DNA from: Xiphydria camelus | Taxonomy: Eukaryota; Arthropoda; Insecta; Hymenoptera; Xiphydriidae | NCBI GenBank assembly: GCA_963678675.1 | Contig: OY783194.1 | Location: 27,692,278-27,756,277, forward strand | Direction: 5' to 3' | DNA length: 64,000 bases | Shown: positions 61,896 to 64,000 of the stretch, one piece after another | How positions within the stretch are numbered: the stretch's first letter is position 1 | Layout of the letters: the number at the start of each line of letters is the position of its first letter | The notes under the pieces: model-generated | What the model was told of the DNA's origin: nothing | The model's input: the letters and a program-made list of their open reading frames with translations, nothing else | Database searches by the model: none | Program-made: the position numbers and the translations under genes

Positions 61896-63082
61896 CCGAT
61901 GGCCATCCGGTACTGAAGTTGCTTATCGCATAAAAGAGGAAAGCGTACGGAAACGCAAAGGCAGACGTTGGAGAGCGCGCGCGCGCGCTCACGACGACGC
62001 TTTGTGTTTACGCTCAAATCGCTGAGGTCCAAAACCATGCGGGAATTGATCCAACTATTCGTAGCGTTTAGATTACCGCACGAGCATGGGATCGACCCGA
62101 TAAATTCAAGTTCCATTCGTCGGGGTGGATACCAATGGAGACTCGCACCGCTTTTGATTTAATGGTAACGAAGGACGCGTTTGGTTTGACTGGGAACGCT
62201 GACAGCAAATTGCACCGGTATAGAATGGCCCACGTTTATGCAGAAGAAAAAGCCAAAATTCGAGTACTACGAAATTTCAAAATTATAAATTTTAAAAACT
62301 ATGTTAATAAAATAGAGTGTAAAATAGATGTGTCAATCACATGTTGTATCTCCTAGGCGCCCGAATTCAATAAACGGCATTATGATACCGCCCCTGTTAC
62401 AATAAAGCGGCCAGGGCAAATGGGCAAAAAATTTACCAGATCTAATTTACTTTTATAAAGGAATCTTCTTTACCGCTTAATTACTACTTATTAATCATCA
62501 TTTTCAATTCATCTCTCGTGTGAATTTAAGAAAAAGTCGATGTTTTTCTTTCTCGAATAACTACACACGTTTTTGATTCGCACTGTTTTGGTAAATAAAA
62601 AATATAAAGTTCGCGCGCTTGTAAAGTATTCTTTTACTTAGGCAGATCCTTCCTCCTCCTTTCTCTACTCCGCTGGCCTTTAAACAATTCTCGGAAATTC
62701 AATGCGCTTTCAAAATAAAATCGTAGATTCCGCGTTGAAAGCTGGCGATGGTTCTAGGGAATCATTCTGATTAACTCTAAGAATAAGTCTATATAGGAAA
62801 TCCGAAATTGGCTCAGCGATCCTTTTCTTTTATATCACGGACATTCCGAAGCACTTCAACCACTTAAAAAAATGAATGTACCTCAAAAATATTTAAATGG
62901 CACGTTATATTGGTACAATAATTCCGTAAAATTACAAACCAATCCTCCCCTAAATTATGAAGTAATTGTATCTTGTTATTTTTATTTTTAAAATTGACGG
63001 CCAAGCCCTTTCGGCGGTATCTTTTTTTCTTCACATTCCACAAGTAAATAAAAAACTTGTGTAAAGCTACAGCATGGGACTC
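61896..63082. repeat. Long direct repeat, downstream copy
   Basis: This is the second copy of the 54136-55484 block. It differs by scattered substitutions, small indels (including an in-frame three-base loss in the GACGAC run) and lack of the 140-base segment. Its right end runs into the satellite beginning near 63095. No terminal inverted repeats were seen. Confidence 0.85.
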
Positions 63083-63094
63083 AATTTGATAAAA

Positions 63095-64000
63095 CCTATC
63101 TTATGTATTTTTTCGCGCTGATTACGAAAATGATAGATTTATTGAGGAAGTCTCAACGGGACACCGAGATATCGATGATTTCTTGCGGAAAAAATATTTT
63201 TTTTATACACAAAATCAGCGTTATTTCATATTTCCTTTGAGATTTCGACCAAATAACCGTGCTTTTCGGAATCAGCGTAAAAAAATACATCGGATAGGGT
63301 GATCCAGAATTCGATTCCAGAGATTTCGATTTTTGCGAAAAATCTAAGGGGTATGCCTTAGATTTTTTGCAAAAATCGAAATCTCTGGAATCGAATTCTC
63401 GACCATCCTATCTTATGTATTTTTTCGCGCTGATTACGAAAATGATAGATTTATTGAGGAAATCTCAACGGAACACCGAGATATCGATGATTTCTTGCGG
63501 AAAAAAAAATTTCTTTATACACAAAATCAGCGTTATTTCATATTTCCTTTGAGATTTCGACCAAATAACCGTGCTTTTCGGAATCAGCGTAAAAAAATAC
63601 ATTGGATAGGGTGGTCGAGATTCCAATTCCGAAGATTTTCATTTTTCGAAAAAATTGACAATTTCTGTAAGGTCGGGACCTTAAAGAAAATGCGATTTTT
63701 CGCAAAAATCGAAATCTCTGGAATCGAATTCTCGACCATCTTATCTTATGTATTTTTTCGCGCTGATTACGAAAATGATAGATTTATTGAGGAAATCTCA
63801 ACGGAACACCGAGATATCGATGATTTCTTGCGGAAAAAAAATTTCTTTATACACAAAATCAGCGTTATTTCATATTTCCTTTGAGATTTCGACCAAATAA
63901 CCGTGCTTTTCGGAATCAGCGTAAAAAAATACATCGGATAGGGTGGTCGAGATTCCAATTCCGAAGATTTTCATTTTTCGAAAAAATTGACAATTTCTGT
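63095..64000. repeat. Tandem satellite, period about 312-333 bp, running off the right edge
   Basis: The anchor TTATGTATTTTTTCGCGCTG occurs at 63101, 63413 and 63746, each followed by GATTACGAAAATGATAGATT and then CACCGAGATATCGATGATTT. The units are nearly identical apart from the junction segment. Open frames in the repeat (63495-63884) are a by-product of its sequence. It continues beyond the window, so array length is unknown. Confidence 0.93.
63290..63412. repeat. Near-perfect palindrome within the satellite
   Basis: GATAGGGTGATCCAGAATTC, GATTCCAGAGATTTCGATTT and TTGCGAAAAATCTAAG at the left mirror CTTAGATTTTTTGCAAAAAT, CGAAATCTCTGGAATCGAAT and TCTCGACCATCCTATC at the right, with a GGGTATGC-like turn. 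Later units keep the right arm, but their left side is altered (GGGTGGTCGAGATTCCAATT), so only this copy folds almost fully. Confidence 0.85.

Noticed and set aside
63495..63884. 129-codon frame in the satellite
   Set aside because: Created by tandem repetition of an AT-rich monomer; the same peptide recurs with the repeat.
63095..64000. CRISPR-like regular repetition
   Set aside because: Units are over 300 bp with no short repeat-spacer pattern, in a eukaryotic genome; it is a satellite.
1..64000. tRNA and rRNA genes
   Set aside because: Several GGTTCGA-like boxes were checked by eye (for example 37385, 42961, 44642), but none had a matching A box and acceptor stem.

Overview
This is eukaryotic DNA, AT-rich with CpG-rich patches, in which short exons are separated by introns. 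There are no operons or ribosome-binding sites. An insect odorant receptor gene, a dpr-type immunoglobulin gene and many short inverted-repeat transposon remnants point to an insect. The odorant receptor looks hymenopteran (ant, bee or wasp); an ant is my best guess, but this is inference.

Three genes are well supported. (1) A Tctex1-type dynein light chain gene lies on the minus strand at 36322-38794. Four exons join in phase into a 164-residue protein, with a CpG-rich probable promoter at about 38140-39120. (2) Three consecutive minus-strand exons of a dpr-family cell-surface protein lie at 47515-51310: the second half of Ig domain 1 and all of Ig domain 2. Its 5' exons are not identified and probably lie beyond the right edge, or in part near 53.4 kb. 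(3) A complete seven-exon odorant receptor gene of 404 codons lies on the plus strand at 56034-59143. It may sit inside a 5' intron of the dpr gene, on the opposite strand. Just downstream are two tandem copies of a membrane-helix exon resembling a gustatory or odorant receptor fragment, one of them broken by a stop codon.

Region by region: 1-14 kb holds no gene I can identify, one orphan minus-strand reading frame (3637-4023) and one MITE. 14-22.5 kb holds decayed, repeated, coding-like blocks of unknown family. 22.5-36 kb is mostly non-coding, with a diverged dispersed repeat and three different inverted-repeat elements packed into 1.1 kb (32269-33360). 36-39 kb is the Tctex1 gene. 40-47 kb is non-coding with several MITEs and duplicated blocks. 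47-51 kb is the dpr gene. 54-63 kb is the odorant receptor region, bracketed by a 1.2-1.35 kb direct duplication. 63.1 kb to the end is a 310-330 bp tandem satellite, the first junction of which is a 120 bp palindrome.

The three genes share no pathway that can be inferred from position: one is a cytoplasmic motor subunit, one a neuronal surface recognition protein, one a chemoreceptor. I found no new multi-gene system. The most unusual material is repeat architecture, the undiagnosed decayed family at 14-22.5 kb, and the chemoreceptor duplication. All exon models come from splice-site consensus, phase and family resemblance read by eye, without alignment or transcript data.
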